From assembly GCA_964529005.1 (NCBI GenBank), contig CAZGUH010000065.1, positions 1 through 16,955 on the forward strand: a stretch of 16,955 nucleotides of DNA, read 5' to 3'. The position numbers and the translations under genes were made by a program. Below are positions 1 to 8,236 of this stretch, piece by piece. Under the pieces are notes generated by a model. The model did not search any database, was not told the origin of the DNA, and saw only the letters and a list, made by a program, of their open reading frames with translations. The stretch is from CAZGUH01 sp964529005. Its GTDB lineage: Bacteria > Actinomycetota > Acidimicrobiia > Acidimicrobiales > Ilumatobacteraceae. The number at the start of each line of letters is the position of its first letter. The first letter of the stretch is position 1.

Positions 1-1263
1 GGCTGCCCGAAGAACCAGGTCGATTCCGAAAAGCTCGTCGGCTCACTGCTCGCCGACGGGATGGCCGCGACCGACGATCCGAGCGCTGCCGATCTGGTGG
101 TCGTGAACACCTGCGCGTTCATCGACGAGGCGCGCCGCGAGAGCATCGACACGATCCTGGCGCTCGACGGCCGTCGCCGCGCGGGGGCTCGGCTCGTCGT
201 CACCGGATGCATGGCCGAGCGCTACGGCGACGAGCTGGCCGCTGCCCTGCCCGAGGTCGACCAGGTGTCGGGCTTCGGTGTGCCGGTCCACCTCGGCCAT
301 TCGATCGGCCGCAAGAAGCTCGCCGTCGCGACGGCGCCCGCCCCGGCGTTCGACCTGCTCAACCTCCCGCGCCCGAAGAGCGCGGCGCCGTGGGCCTACG
401 TGAAGATCGCCGAGGGGTGCGATCGCAGCTGCGGCTTCTGCGCCATCCCGTCGTTCCGCGGTCCGCAGCGCAGCCGTGACGTCGACGCGGTCCTCGCCGA
501 GGTCGACGCGCTCGGCGCGCGCGAGGTCGTGCTCGTCGCCCAGGACCTCGCCTCGTACGGCAAGGACCGGCCGGACGAGCTGGGCGCCGGCGCGATCGTC
601 CCGCTCGTCGGGGCCGTGGCTGAGCGCGTCGACCGCGTGCGCCTGCTGTACCTCTACCCGAGCGACCTCACCGACGCGCTGGTCGACGCGATCTGCGCCA
701 CCGGTGTGCCGTACTTCGACCTGTCCTTGCAGCACGTCAGCAAGCCGCTGCTGCGCCGCATGCGCCGCTGGGGTGACGGCCGGAGGTTCCTCGACCGCAT
801 CGCCGACATCCGCCGCCGCGAACCGCAGGCCGCGCTGCGCAGCAACTTCATCGTCGGATACCCGGGCGAGACCGAGGAGGACCACGACCAGCTGCTCGCG
901 TTCGTCGAGGAGGCGCAGCTCGACTGGTGCGGGTTCTTCGCATACAGCCGCGAGGAGGGCACGTACGCCGCTGGGCTCGACGACACCGTCGCCCCGTCGC
1001 TGGCTGCGGAGCGGCTCGCCGAGCTGCGCGAGCTGCAAGACGGCATCACCGCCGCTTGCCGCGACGCGGTCATCGGCTCGACCACGGCGGTGCTCGTCGA
1101 TCGCGCCGGCATCGGCCGCAGCCATCGCGAGGCGCCCGAGATCGATGGCGTCGTGCTCGTCCCCGGCGATCTCGCGGTGGGCGAGTTCCACGACGTCGAG
1201 ATCGTCGACGCGCTCGGCCCCGATCTGATCGCGGCCGGGGCGAGCGCCGAGGGAGACGTCTGA
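1..1263 (+). CDS. rimO: Ribosomal protein uS12 methylthiotransferase RimO (5'-partial)
   Basis: Radical-SAM enzyme that methylthiates the conserved aspartate of ribosomal protein uS12, using two [4Fe-4S] clusters. The frame is open from base 1 and begins GCPKNQVDSE, the first-cysteine motif of the UPF0004 domain, so only a short N-terminus is missing. In the visible numbering the UPF0004 cysteines are C2, C38 and C70. The radical-SAM CxxxCxxC motif is C140, C144 and C147. The C-terminus has a TRAM-like stretch (RSHREAPEIDGVVLVPGD). About 420 residues are visible, against roughly 440 for full-length members. An ATG at base 61 is internal to the conserved domain and is not the start. The stop TGA (1261-1263) shares its last base with the pgsA ATG. 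MiaB is the nearest alternative, but the APEIDG-type TRAM region and pgsA/cinA neighbours favour RimO. Confidence 0.95.
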   Translation, partial: GCPKNQVDSEKLVGSLLADGMAATDDPSAADLVVVNTCAFIDEARRESIDTILALDGRRRAGARLVVTGCMAERYGDELAAALPEVDQVSGFGVPVHLGHSIGRKKLAVATAPAPAFDLLNLPRPKSAAPWAYVKIAEGCDRSCGFCAIPSFRGPQRSRDVDAVLAEVDALGAREVVLVAQDLASYGKDRPDELGAGAIVPLVGAVAERVDRVRLLYLYPSDLTDALVDAICATGVPYFDLSLQHVSKPLLRRMRRWGDGRRFLDRIADIRRREPQAALRSNFIVGYPGETEEDHDQLLAFVEEAQLDWCGFFAYSREEGTYAAGLDDTVAPSLAAERLAELRELQDGITAACRDAVIGSTTAVLVDRAGIGRSHREAPEIDGVVLVPGDLAVGEFHDVEIVDALGPDLIAAGASAEGDV

Positions 1264-1829
1264 TGGCGGTCGATCCCAATGCCCTCGCGACGTGGGCGAA
1301 CCTGATCACCGCCGGCCGGCTGTTGCTCGCGCCCATCATGTTCTGGCTGATCCCCGCCGAGCCCGGCGGCGCGTGGGGCGCGTTCGTGCTGTGGTTCGTG
1401 TTGTGCAGCAGTGACTTCGTCGACGGGACCCTGGCCCGTCGCCATGGCACCACGAAGAGCGGAGCCTTCCTCGATCCCTTGGCCGACAAGGTGCTCGTGC
1501 TGGGGGCGATGTTCACGCTCGTCAGCCGGAACGTGTTCTGGCTGCTGCCGGTCATGGTCATCACCGTGCGCGAGATCGCCATCAGCCTCTATCGCACGTT
1601 CGTGGGCGCCAAGGGCGTCAGCGTGCCGGCAAGCCGGCTCGCGAAGATGAAGACGTTGGCGCAGCAGTGCGCGGTCGGCTTCGCGCTCCTGCCGGTGACC
1701 GCGCTCGACGCCACGTGGTTGTGGAAGCTGTTGCTCTGGACGGCGGTCGTGCTCGCCGTGTGGAGCGGGTTCCAGTACTTCTGGCGAGCCCGCGTGGGCT
1801 CGCCGCAGGAGCCAGCCCATGCGGTGTGA
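1263..1829 (+). CDS. pgsA: CDP-alcohol phosphatidyltransferase, probably phosphatidylglycerophosphate synthase PgsA
   Basis: Integral membrane enzyme of 188 residues. The probable reaction is CDP-diacylglycerol plus glycerol-3-phosphate giving phosphatidylglycerophosphate and CMP. The signature is SDFVDGTLAR followed by GAFLDPLADK, supplying the four metal-binding aspartates at the cytoplasmic face. Hydrophobic segments follow (VLVLGAMFTLV, FWLLPVMVITV, LLLWTAVVLAVW). The ATG at 1263 overlaps the rimO stop by one base and has GAGGGAG about eight bases upstream. A longer frame extends upstream but is a shadow inside rimO. One oddity is that seven residues, not the usual eight, separate the AR pair from the following glycine. 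Family and order (rimO-pgsA-cinA) are secure. Glycerol-3-phosphate as acceptor is inferred from context. Confidence 0.9.
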   Translation: MAVDPNALATWANLITAGRLLLAPIMFWLIPAEPGGAWGAFVLWFVLCSSDFVDGTLARRHGTTKSGAFLDPLADKVLVLGAMFTLVSRNVFWLLPVMVITVREIAISLYRTFVGAKGVSVPASRLAKMKTLAQQCAVGFALLPVTALDATWLWKLLLWTAVVLAVWSGFQYFWRARVGSPQEPAHAV

Positions 1830-3072
1830 CGTCGTTGCGGTCGGCACCGAGTTGCTGCTCGGGCAGATCGTCGACACCAACTCCGCTTACATCGGTGAGC
1901 AGCTGGCCGCGATCGGCATCGATTCGTTGCGCCAGACGAAGGTCGGCGACAACCTCGGGAGGGTCGTCGCCGAGCTGCGATCGGCGCTGGCGGTCGCCGA
2001 CGCCGTCATCGTGTGCGGTGGCCTCGGCCCGACGCACGACGATCTCACCCGTGATGCGATCGCCGAGCTGATGGGCGCGCCGCTCGAGCACGACGAGGCG
2101 GTCGCGGCGGTCATCCGCACGTTGTTCGCCGCCCGCAGCCGTCCGATGCCGGCCAACAACCTGCGCCAGGCGCAGGTCCCGCGTGGGGCGACCGTCATCC
2201 CCCAGACCCGTGGCACGGCCCCCGGGCTGATCTGCCCGGTGGGCGACAAGGTGATCTACGCCGTCCCCGGTGTGCCGCACGAGATGCGCGACATGATCGA
2301 CCGGGCGGTTCTGCCGGATCTGCTCCGGCGCTGCGGAGAGCAGGCCGTCATCGTCAGCCGGGTGCTGCGCACGTGGGGCGAGAGCGAGAGTGGGCTCAAC
2401 GAGCGTCTCGACGACGTCATCCGTCAACTCGACGAGGTGCCCGGCGGGCCCACGTTGGCGTTCCTCGCCAGCGGCTGGGAGGGCCTGAAGGTGCGGCTGA
2501 CGGCGAAGGCGGCGACCCGTGAGCGGGCGATCGCGGAGCTCGACCGGTGGGACGCGGAGGTCCGCGCGATCCTCGGCCCTCAGGTGTTCGGCGTCGACGG
2601 CGAGACGATGGAGAGCGTCGTGCTCGACCTGCTGCGGGAGCGCGGCATGTCCCTCGGTGTGGCCGAGAGCGTCACGGCGGGATTGGTCGCCGCACGCCTC
2701 GCATCGATCCCCGGCGCCAGCGACGTGTTGCGCGGCAGCATCGTGTCGTACGCGTCCGATGTCAAACGCGACCTGCTCGGCGTCTCGGACGGGCCGGTGG
2801 TCAGCGAGCGGGCGGCGATCGAGATGGCCGACGGCGCGCGACGAGTGCTGGGCGCCGACGTCGGTCTGTCCCTCACCGGTGTCGCCGGGCCCACCGAGCA
2901 GGACGGCATGCCGGTCGGGACGCTGTTCGTCGGGCTGGCGGTCGGCGCTGCGCCACCGCAGGCACGCCGCCTGCGCGTCGCCGGCGATCGCGACCAGATG
3001 CGCCAGATGTCGGTGATCAGCGCGCTCGATCTCCTCCGACGCACCCTGACCACGGTCGCGTACGATTCGTAG
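1819..3072 (+). CDS. cinA: CinA family protein (MoCF-like domain plus C-terminal amidohydrolase)
   Basis: Two-domain protein of 417 residues, the full length for CinA. The N-terminal MoCF/COG1058 domain shows VGTELLLGQIVDTNSAYI and GGLGPTHDDLTRD. The C-terminal CinA domain, from about residue 265, shows AESVTAGLVAARL, SIVSYASDVKRDLLGV and GVAGPTEQDGMPVGTLFVG. The C-terminal domain is the family's nicotinamide-nucleotide amidohydrolase module (NMN to NaMN, pyridine nucleotide salvage); the N-terminal domain is linked to ADP-ribose pyrophosphatase activity in some members. The ATG lies inside the last codons of pgsA (11-base overlap) with AGGAG a few bases upstream, so it is translationally coupled. 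The usual Cys and Gly of the AESCTGG motif are Val and Ala here, while Ser, Thr and the downstream Tyr and Lys are kept. The last codons carry a possible -10 hexamer for the following tRNA gene. Confidence 0.93.
   Translation: MRCDVVAVGTELLLGQIVDTNSAYIGEQLAAIGIDSLRQTKVGDNLGRVVAELRSALAVADAVIVCGGLGPTHDDLTRDAIAELMGAPLEHDEAVAAVIRTLFAARSRPMPANNLRQAQVPRGATVIPQTRGTAPGLICPVGDKVIYAVPGVPHEMRDMIDRAVLPDLLRRCGEQAVIVSRVLRTWGESESGLNERLDDVIRQLDEVPGGPTLAFLASGWEGLKVRLTAKAATRERAIAELDRWDAEVRAILGPQVFGVDGETMESVVLDLLRERGMSLGVAESVTAGLVAARLASIPGASDVLRGSIVSYASDVKRDLLGVSDGPVVSERAAIEMADGARRVLGADVGLSLTGVAGPTEQDGMPVGTLFVGLAVGAAPPQARRLRVAGDRDQMRQMSVISALDLLRRTLTTVAYDS
3061..3066 (+). promoter_or_regulatory. Possible -10 element (TACGAT) for tRNA-Arg
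   Basis: TACGAT fits the actinobacterial TANNNT -10 pattern and ends ten bases before the first base of the tRNA. It is made of the penultimate Tyr-Asp codons of cinA. No convincing -35 is seen; a GAC triplet about 19 bases upstream is the best partial match. Position is the main support. Confidence 0.35.
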
Positions 3073-3076
3073 CCTC

Positions 3077-3150
<74 letters not shown>

Positions 3151-3165
3151 CTGCCAGGGTGGATT

Positions 3166-3178
3166 CGCGCTTCGCGCG
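3166..3178 (+). terminator. Weak hairpin downstream of tRNA-Arg
   Basis: CGCGC-TTC-GCGCG forms a five-base-pair stem with a three-base loop 16 bases after the tRNA end. No T-tract follows, so it could be a processing or weak termination element, or chance in GC-rich sequence. Confidence 0.22.
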
Positions 3179-3241
3179 GTCTACCCTTGCGCGGTCCGCA
3201 TGGCGGCCCGCCTGCGTATCGCCGACCACATGAGGTGTTGT

Positions 3242-3778
3242 GTGAAGTTCAAGAAGGGCGAAACGGTCATCTACCCGCAGCATGGCGCGTGCATCGTGGT
3301 GGGCACCAAGAAGATGACGGCCTTCGGTGAGACGCAGGAGTACCTAATCCTGAAGACGGTCATCAACGAGATGACGCTCAACGTGCCGGTGGCCAAGGCC
3401 GAAGAGGTCGGTGTGCGCCCGCCGGTGTCGGCCGACGAGCTCGAAGACCTAGTGTCGGTGCTGTCGAAGCCCGACCCGCGGGTGCCCTCCAACTGGAGCC
3501 GGCGCTTCAAGAACCACCAGGAGAAGCTGAAGAGCGGTGACGTCTACCAGGTGGCCGAGGTGGTGCGGAACCTGGCCGCCCGCAACCGCGACGCGTCGCT
3601 GTCGGCCGCGGAGCGCACGATGTACGAGCGCGCCCGCATCAACCTCATCAGCGAGATCTCGCCGGCGCTGAAGGTCAGCGCGGAGGAGGCCGAGGTCTAC
3701 CTCGACGACGCGCTGGCGCGCGGCGTGCTGAAGCCGTCCAAGGAGCCCGCCAAGGCCAAGAAAGCCGCCACCTCCTAA
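3242..3778 (+). CDS. carD: CarD-family transcription regulator (RNA polymerase-binding)
   Basis: Binds the RNA polymerase beta subunit and stabilises the open promoter complex, as known for mycobacterial CarD. The protein has 178 residues. The N-terminal RNAP-interaction domain begins VKFKKGETVIYPQHGACIV. The C-terminal helical DNA-binding domain contains PSNWSRRFKNHQEKLKSGDV. The GTG at 3242 is chosen because GAGGTG lies four bases upstream and because it puts the motif tryptophan at W85, the number of the fork-contacting tryptophan of M. tuberculosis CarD. In-frame ATGs at 3200 and 3230 would add residues not found in the family, and the second overlaps the ribosome-binding site. The C-terminus ends in a Lys/Ala-rich tail. 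TACCCT at 3182-3187 is a possible -10. A ligase gene starts 12 bases after the stop. Confidence 0.93.
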   Translation: MKFKKGETVIYPQHGACIVVGTKKMTAFGETQEYLILKTVINEMTLNVPVAKAEEVGVRPPVSADELEDLVSVLSKPDPRVPSNWSRRFKNHQEKLKSGDVYQVAEVVRNLAARNRDASLSAAERTMYERARINLISEISPALKVSAEEAEVYLDDALARGVLKPSKEPAKAKKAATS

Positions 3779-3790
3779 GCGTCCACGAAC

Positions 3791-5146
3791 ATGGCGCAGC
3801 GGGTGACGGTGACACGCGAGGAGCTCGAGGCCAAGATCCGCGCGGGTGAGATCGACACCGTGCTGATGGTGTTCCCCGATCTCCAGGGGCGGCTGACCGG
3901 CAAGCGCACGACGGGCCGCTTCTTCCTCGACCACGTCGCCGACGAGGGCACCGAGAACTGCGATTACCTCATCGCCTGCGACATCGACAACAACCCCGTG
4001 GCGGGGTACACGTTCACGAGCTACGAGCAGGGCTACGGCGACATGGCGGCGCGTCCGGACTGGACCACGGTGCGCATCCTCCCGTGGGTCGAGCGCACGG
4101 CGATGATCATGTGCGACCTGTTCGACCCGTCCGACGACACGCCGATCGAGGTCGCGCCGCGGCAGGTGTTGTGCAGCCAGGTCGAGGCGGCCGCGGCGCT
4201 GGGTTTCGTGCCGATGGTCGGCAGCGAGATCGAGTTCTACCTGTTCCACGACAGCTATCGCGAGGCGTTCGACAACGGCTACCGCGGTCTGCGCCCGCAC
4301 TCGCCGTGGGTGCAGGACTACCACGTGCTCCAGACGACGATGGACGAGTACGTCATCGGCGAGATCCGGCGCGGCCTCGAGGCGGCCGGCGTGCCGGTCG
4401 AGTTCAGCAAGGGCGAAGCCGGGCGCGGCCAGCACGAGATCAACCTCGACTACGCCACCGCGGTGGAGATGGCAGATCGCAACACCGTCTACAAGACCGC
4501 GGCGAAGGAGATCGCGGCGCGCCACGGACGGTCGGTGACCTTCATGGCGAAGTACGCGTTCGACGACACCGGTTCGTCCTGCCACGTGCACTCCAGCCTG
4601 TGGAGCGCGGAGGGGGTGGCGTTGTTCGACGGGATGACCCCGCTGTTCCATCAGTACCTCGCGGGCCTGATCCACACCGCCCGCGAGTTCACGCTGCTGT
4701 GGGCCCCGACGGTCAACAGCTACAAGCGCTTCCAGCCGGGCTCGTGGGCGCCGACCGGCGTCGGTTGGGGCATCGACAACCGGACGTTGGGCTTCCGCGT
4801 CGTCGGCCACGGCGCCTCCACCCGCGTCGAGTCGCGCATCCCGGGCGCCGACGCCAACAGCTATCTCGCGTTCGCCGGCACGATCGCCGGTGGCCTCTAC
4901 GGCATCCGCAACCAACTCGAGCCCCCGCCGCCCTACGCCGGCAACGGGTACGACGCCCTGCATCTCGATCGAGTGCCGTCGACGCTCGTCGAGGCGATCG
5001 AGCTGTGGGAGGCCAGCACGATCGCTCGCGAGTGCTTCGGCGACGCCGTGCACCATCACGTCCTCACGACTGCGAAGGCTGAGTGGCAGGCGTTCCACCA
5101 GAGCGTGACGGACTGGGAGCTGCGCCGCTATTTCGAGCGCGCCTGA
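3791..5146 (+). CDS. Glutamine synthetase-family ligase (GlnA3/GlnA4/PuuA-like)
   Basis: ATP-dependent glutamate-amine ligase of 451 residues. Residues from about 15 form the beta-grasp domain (VFPDLQGRLTGKR). The catalytic domain has GSEIEFYLF (metal ligands E146 and E148), GQHEINLDYATAVEMADRN, GSSCHVHSSLW (H265, H267) and RVESRIPGADANSYLAF. The tyrosine-containing NLYDLP motif adenylylated in housekeeping GlnA is absent, and the protein ends at WELRRYFERA. These traits match the branch containing gamma-glutamylpolyamine synthetases and other non-canonical ligases, so the acceptor may be an amine, not ammonia. It starts 12 bases after carD with no clear Shine-Dalgarno, suggesting co-transcription and perhaps coupled translation. 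The family is certain; the substrate is not known. Confidence 0.9.
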   Translation: MAQRVTVTREELEAKIRAGEIDTVLMVFPDLQGRLTGKRTTGRFFLDHVADEGTENCDYLIACDIDNNPVAGYTFTSYEQGYGDMAARPDWTTVRILPWVERTAMIMCDLFDPSDDTPIEVAPRQVLCSQVEAAAALGFVPMVGSEIEFYLFHDSYREAFDNGYRGLRPHSPWVQDYHVLQTTMDEYVIGEIRRGLEAAGVPVEFSKGEAGRGQHEINLDYATAVEMADRNTVYKTAAKEIAARHGRSVTFMAKYAFDDTGSSCHVHSSLWSAEGVALFDGMTPLFHQYLAGLIHTAREFTLLWAPTVNSYKRFQPGSWAPTGVGWGIDNRTLGFRVVGHGASTRVESRIPGADANSYLAFAGTIAGGLYGIRNQLEPPPPYAGNGYDALHLDRVPSTLVEAIELWEASTIARECFGDAVHHHVLTTAKAEWQAFHQSVTDWELRRYFERA

Positions 5147-5192
5147 ATGCGGCCCTGGTCGCGGGCAGCGGTCGACATGCGAAACTGCCGCC

Positions 5193-6065
5193 ATGGCACG
5201 ACTCGCGTTCTGTGGGATGGGGGTGATGGGCGCCCCGATGGCGCGCCATCTCGCTCACGCCGGCCACGACGTCACGGTCTACAACCGGTCGCCGGCGAAG
5301 GCGCTGGCGTGGGTCGCGCTGCACGGTCATCGGGCGGCTCCCACGCCGAGGGAAGCGGCCGAGGGATGCGATGTGGTGTTGCTCTGCGTCGGCAACGACG
5401 ACGACGTGCGGGCGGTCGTCTACGGGTCCGATGGCGTCCTGGCGGGGATGCCCGCTGGTTCGGTGCTCGTCGACCACACCACGGCGTCCGCCGACCTCGC
5501 TCGTGAGCTCTCGGCGGCCTGCGCCGACCGCGGTGTCGGCTTCGTCGACGCCCCCGTCTCCGGGGGACAGGCGGGCGCGGAGAACGGCGTCCTCACGGTG
5601 ATGTGCGGGTGCGACGACGCCGAGCTCTTCCAGTCGGTGCGCCCCGTGCTGATGGCGTACGCCAAGACGTGTGAGCGATTGGGGCCCGCGGGCGCGGGCC
5701 AGCTCACGAAGATGGTCAACCAGATCTGCATCGCGGGCGTGGTGCAAGGCCTGGCCGAGGCGATCAACTTCGCCGGTCGGGCCGGCCTCGACATCGATCA
5801 GGTGGTCGACGTCATCTCCAAGGGCGCGGCGCAGAGCTGGCAGATGGAGAACCGGGCGCGCACGATGGCGCGCGGCGAGTTCGACTTCGGGTTCGCCGTC
5901 GAGTGGATGCGCAAGGACCTCGGGATCTGCTTGCGCGAGGCCGATCGCAACGGGGCGCGGTTGCCGACGACGGCGCTGATCGACCAGTTCTACGCACAGG
6001 TGGTTGCCCGCGGCGGCGGTCGATGGGACACCAGCAGCCTGATCCACCTCCTCGCGAACGACTGA
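5193..6065 (+). CDS. NAD(P)-dependent beta-hydroxyacid dehydrogenase (3-hydroxyisobutyrate dehydrogenase family)
   Basis: Soluble oxidoreductase of 290 residues, normal for the family. The Rossmann fold opens with CGMGVMGAPMA (G8-x-G10-xx-G13). The substrate-binding motif is DAPVSGG at 119-125. GAGQLTKMVNQ holds the catalytic lysine K173 and N176. The C-terminal all-helical domain includes KDLGICLREADRNGARLP. The family interconverts beta-hydroxyacids and their semialdehydes (3-hydroxyisobutyrate, tartronate semialdehyde, glyoxylate). The residues seen do not fix the substrate. The ATG sits 46 bases after the ligase gene, directly before the Rossmann motif, with no Shine-Dalgarno. No nearby valine-catabolism gene supports the mmsB assignment. 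Confidence 0.9.
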   Translation: MARLAFCGMGVMGAPMARHLAHAGHDVTVYNRSPAKALAWVALHGHRAAPTPREAAEGCDVVLLCVGNDDDVRAVVYGSDGVLAGMPAGSVLVDHTTASADLARELSAACADRGVGFVDAPVSGGQAGAENGVLTVMCGCDDAELFQSVRPVLMAYAKTCERLGPAGAGQLTKMVNQICIAGVVQGLAEAINFAGRAGLDIDQVVDVISKGAAQSWQMENRARTMARGEFDFGFAVEWMRKDLGICLREADRNGARLPTTALIDQFYAQVVARGGGRWDTSSLIHLLAND

Positions 6066-6100
6066 TACCGTGCCTCTCACGACTGCATCTGGGGGTAGCC

Positions 6101-8173
6101 GTGGGAGCTGTTGTTCCGGCGGAGCGCATCCGCAACGTCGCGTTGATCGGCCATGGGGGAGCGGGCAAGACGACGTTGGCCGAGGCGATGTTGGTCCGCG
6201 CCGGCGCGATCGTGCGCGCCGGGAAGGTGGATGACGGCTCCAGCCTGCTCGACACCGAGCCCGAGGAGCAGAAGCGGAAGATCTCGCTGTCGCTCGCGCT
6301 CGCACCGCTGGAGTGGACGGTGGACGGCGTGGTCCACCGCATCAACCTGATCGACACGCCCGGGTACGCCGATTTCGCCACCGAGGTCGACGGCGCGCTG
6401 TCGGTGTGCGACCTCGCCGTCCTCGTCGTCAGCGCGGTCGAAGGCGTCGAAGTGCAGAGCGAGATGCTGTGGCGACGCGCCGCCCATCTCGGCATCCCGC
6501 GCATGGTGTTCATCAACAAGGAGGACAAGGACCGCGCCGACTTCCATCGCGTGCTCGACGAGCTGCGCGCCGCGTTCGGCCCGCACGTGATGGCCGTCGA
6601 GCTGCCGATCGACGAGCGCAACGGCATGCACGCGGTGGCCGACGTGCTGACCGAGCAGGCCTACGAGTACGACGCCGACGGTCGGCACCACGCGATGCAG
6701 ATGCCCGACGAGGTAGCCGCCGAGGAGCACCAGATGCATGAGGTGCTGGTCGAGGAGATCGTGTCCGGCGACGACGACCAGCTCGAGCGCTACCTGTCCG
6801 GCGACGTCCCGTCCGTCGCCGAGCTCGAGCGGACGCTGGCCCACGAGGTGCTCGGTCTCCAGGCGTTCCCCGTGCTGGTCGGGTCGGCGGCGACGGGCGT
6901 CGGCCTCGATCGGCTCGCCGACCTGATCTGCGAGCTGGGCCCGAGCCCCGCCGATCGGCCGGTCGAGGTCGAAGCCGGGGACACGGTGGTCGCGGTCGCC
7001 GCCGATGCGACGCGGCCCGCGCTGGCATACGTGTTCAAGACCGTCGCCGATCCGTTCGTGGGACAGCTGTCGTTGTTCAAGGTGCTCTCGGGGACGCTGC
7101 GTTCGGACGACCACCTCGTCAACAGCCGCAGCGGCGCCGAGGAGCGCTTGCACGGCCTCCTCACCCTGCGCGGCAAGGAACAGGCGGCCGTCCAGGAGGT
7201 CGTGGCGGGCGACATCGCCGCGGTCGCCAAGCTCACCGCCACGGCCACGGGCGACACGCTGGCGCCCAAGGGGTCGCCGGTGCGCGTGCGGCCCCCCGAC
7301 GCCCCGCCGCCGTGCGTCGCGGTGGCGATCGTGCCGCGCACCCAGGCCGACGACGACAAGCTCGGCGCGGCGCTGGCGCGCTTGCGTGCCGAGGATCCTG
7401 CGCTCGCGGTGGAGCGCAACGACGAGACCCACCAGACCTTGCTGTGGGGGGCCGGCGAGACGCACATCGGCGTCACGCTCGAGCGCCTGGCGCGCAAGTT
7501 CGGCGTCAACGTCGACACCGAGGAGATCCGCCTCCCGTACCGCGAGACGGTCGTCGGGACAGCCGAGAGCGAAGGCAAGGTGAAGAAGCAGACCGGCGGC
7601 CACGGGCAGTACGCCGTCGCCAACCTCCGCGTGCGGCCGCTCGCCCGCGGAGAAGGCTTCTCGTTCACCACGTCGATCGTCGGCGGTGCGATTCCCTCGA
7701 CGTACCTGCCGGCGGTGCGCAAGGGAATCGAGGAAGCGATGGACACCGCCGGGGTGTACGGCTTCCCGGTCGTCGACGTGGCCGTCGAGTGCTACGACGG
7801 CAAGTTCCACTCGGTCGACTCGAGCGAGATGGCGTTCAAGACCGCGGCCGCGCACGGCTTCAAGGAGGCGGTCGCCGCGGCCGGCGTGGCCGTGCTCGAG
7901 CCGATCTCGCGGGTCACGGTCGTCGTGCCGGCGGCCTACCAGGGCGACGTCATGGGCGACCTCAACGGCCGCCGAGGCCGAGTGGTCAGCACCTCGCCGA
8001 CCGACGACGGCAGCCAGGAGATCGTCGCCCTGGTGCCCACCGCGGAGATCCTGCGCTACGGCGCCGACCTGCGCTCGCTGGCCAGCGGGCGGGGCACGTT
8101 CCGCGCGGAGCACTCGCACTACGACGTCCTCCCGCAGCACCTGGTCGCGAAGGTGGCCGCCAAGAAGCAGTGA
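6101..8173 (+). CDS. Elongation factor G-like GTPase (EF-G2/FusA2 type)
   Basis: Paralogue of translation factor EF-G, 690 residues. G domain: GHGGAGKTT (residues 17-25, P-loop), DTPGYADF (from D85) and NKED (139-142). Domain IV-like sequence follows with TGGHGQYAVANLRVRPL, GGAIPSTYLPAVRKGIEEAM and SSEMAFKTAAAHGFKEA, then an EF-G C-terminal domain. The HGGAGKT P-loop, replacing the AHIDAGKT type of true EF-G, marks the EF-G-like clade. The mycobacterial FusA2 of this type is reported to bind GTP without replacing EF-G. The GTG at 6101 is chosen because GGGGGT precedes it by about five bases and because residues just after it align with the family N-terminus; the frame is open further upstream only as a shadow of the dehydrogenase gene. 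Exact cellular role unknown. Confidence 0.9.
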   Translation: MGAVVPAERIRNVALIGHGGAGKTTLAEAMLVRAGAIVRAGKVDDGSSLLDTEPEEQKRKISLSLALAPLEWTVDGVVHRINLIDTPGYADFATEVDGALSVCDLAVLVVSAVEGVEVQSEMLWRRAAHLGIPRMVFINKEDKDRADFHRVLDELRAAFGPHVMAVELPIDERNGMHAVADVLTEQAYEYDADGRHHAMQMPDEVAAEEHQMHEVLVEEIVSGDDDQLERYLSGDVPSVAELERTLAHEVLGLQAFPVLVGSAATGVGLDRLADLICELGPSPADRPVEVEAGDTVVAVAADATRPALAYVFKTVADPFVGQLSLFKVLSGTLRSDDHLVNSRSGAEERLHGLLTLRGKEQAAVQEVVAGDIAAVAKLTATATGDTLAPKGSPVRVRPPDAPPPCVAVAIVPRTQADDDKLGAALARLRAEDPALAVERNDETHQTLLWGAGETHIGVTLERLARKFGVNVDTEEIRLPYRETVVGTAESEGKVKKQTGGHGQYAVANLRVRPLARGEGFSFTTSIVGGAIPSTYLPAVRKGIEEAMDTAGVYGFPVVDVAVECYDGKFHSVDSSEMAFKTAAAHGFKEAVAAAGVAVLEPISRVTVVVPAAYQGDVMGDLNGRRGRVVSTSPTDDGSQEIVALVPTAEILRYGADLRSLASGRGTFRAEHSHYDVLPQHLVAKVAAKKQ

Positions 8174-8193
8174 GATTCCGCCTGGCACGCTGG

Positions 8194-8212
8194 TCTTGTT
8201 AAGGTCACCTAC
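8194..8212 (+). promoter_or_regulatory. Candidate IdeR/DtxR iron box upstream of efeO
   Basis: TTAAGGTCACCTAC (8199-8212) contains the palindrome AGGT-C-ACCT. Over 19 positions (8194-8212) it matches 12 of the IdeR consensus TTAGGTTAGGCTAACCTAA. TAAGGT inside it also fits a TANNNT -10, so a bound repressor would block initiation. It lies 24 bases before the efeO ATG. The match is weaker than the box before bfd but in the same register. Confidence 0.45.
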
Positions 8213-8236
8213 CAGCGTGAACCAGGAGGATCTTCC

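Noticed and set aside
43..1191. Minus-strand open frame opposite rimO
   Set aside because: Antisense shadow of the RimO coding sequence; no motif.
3200..3241. Earlier ATG starts for CarD (3200, 3230)
   Set aside because: They add residues absent from the family, and the GTG at 3242 has GAGGTG before it and gives the canonical W85.
3449..5194. Minus-strand open frame of about 580 codons opposite carD and the ligase
   Set aside because: Shadow of the ligase gene; composition is Arg/His/Val-rich with no recognisable domain.
5147..5506. ATG right after the ligase stop opening a 119-codon frame
   Set aside because: It runs out of frame through the dehydrogenase's conserved Rossmann domain and shows no motif.
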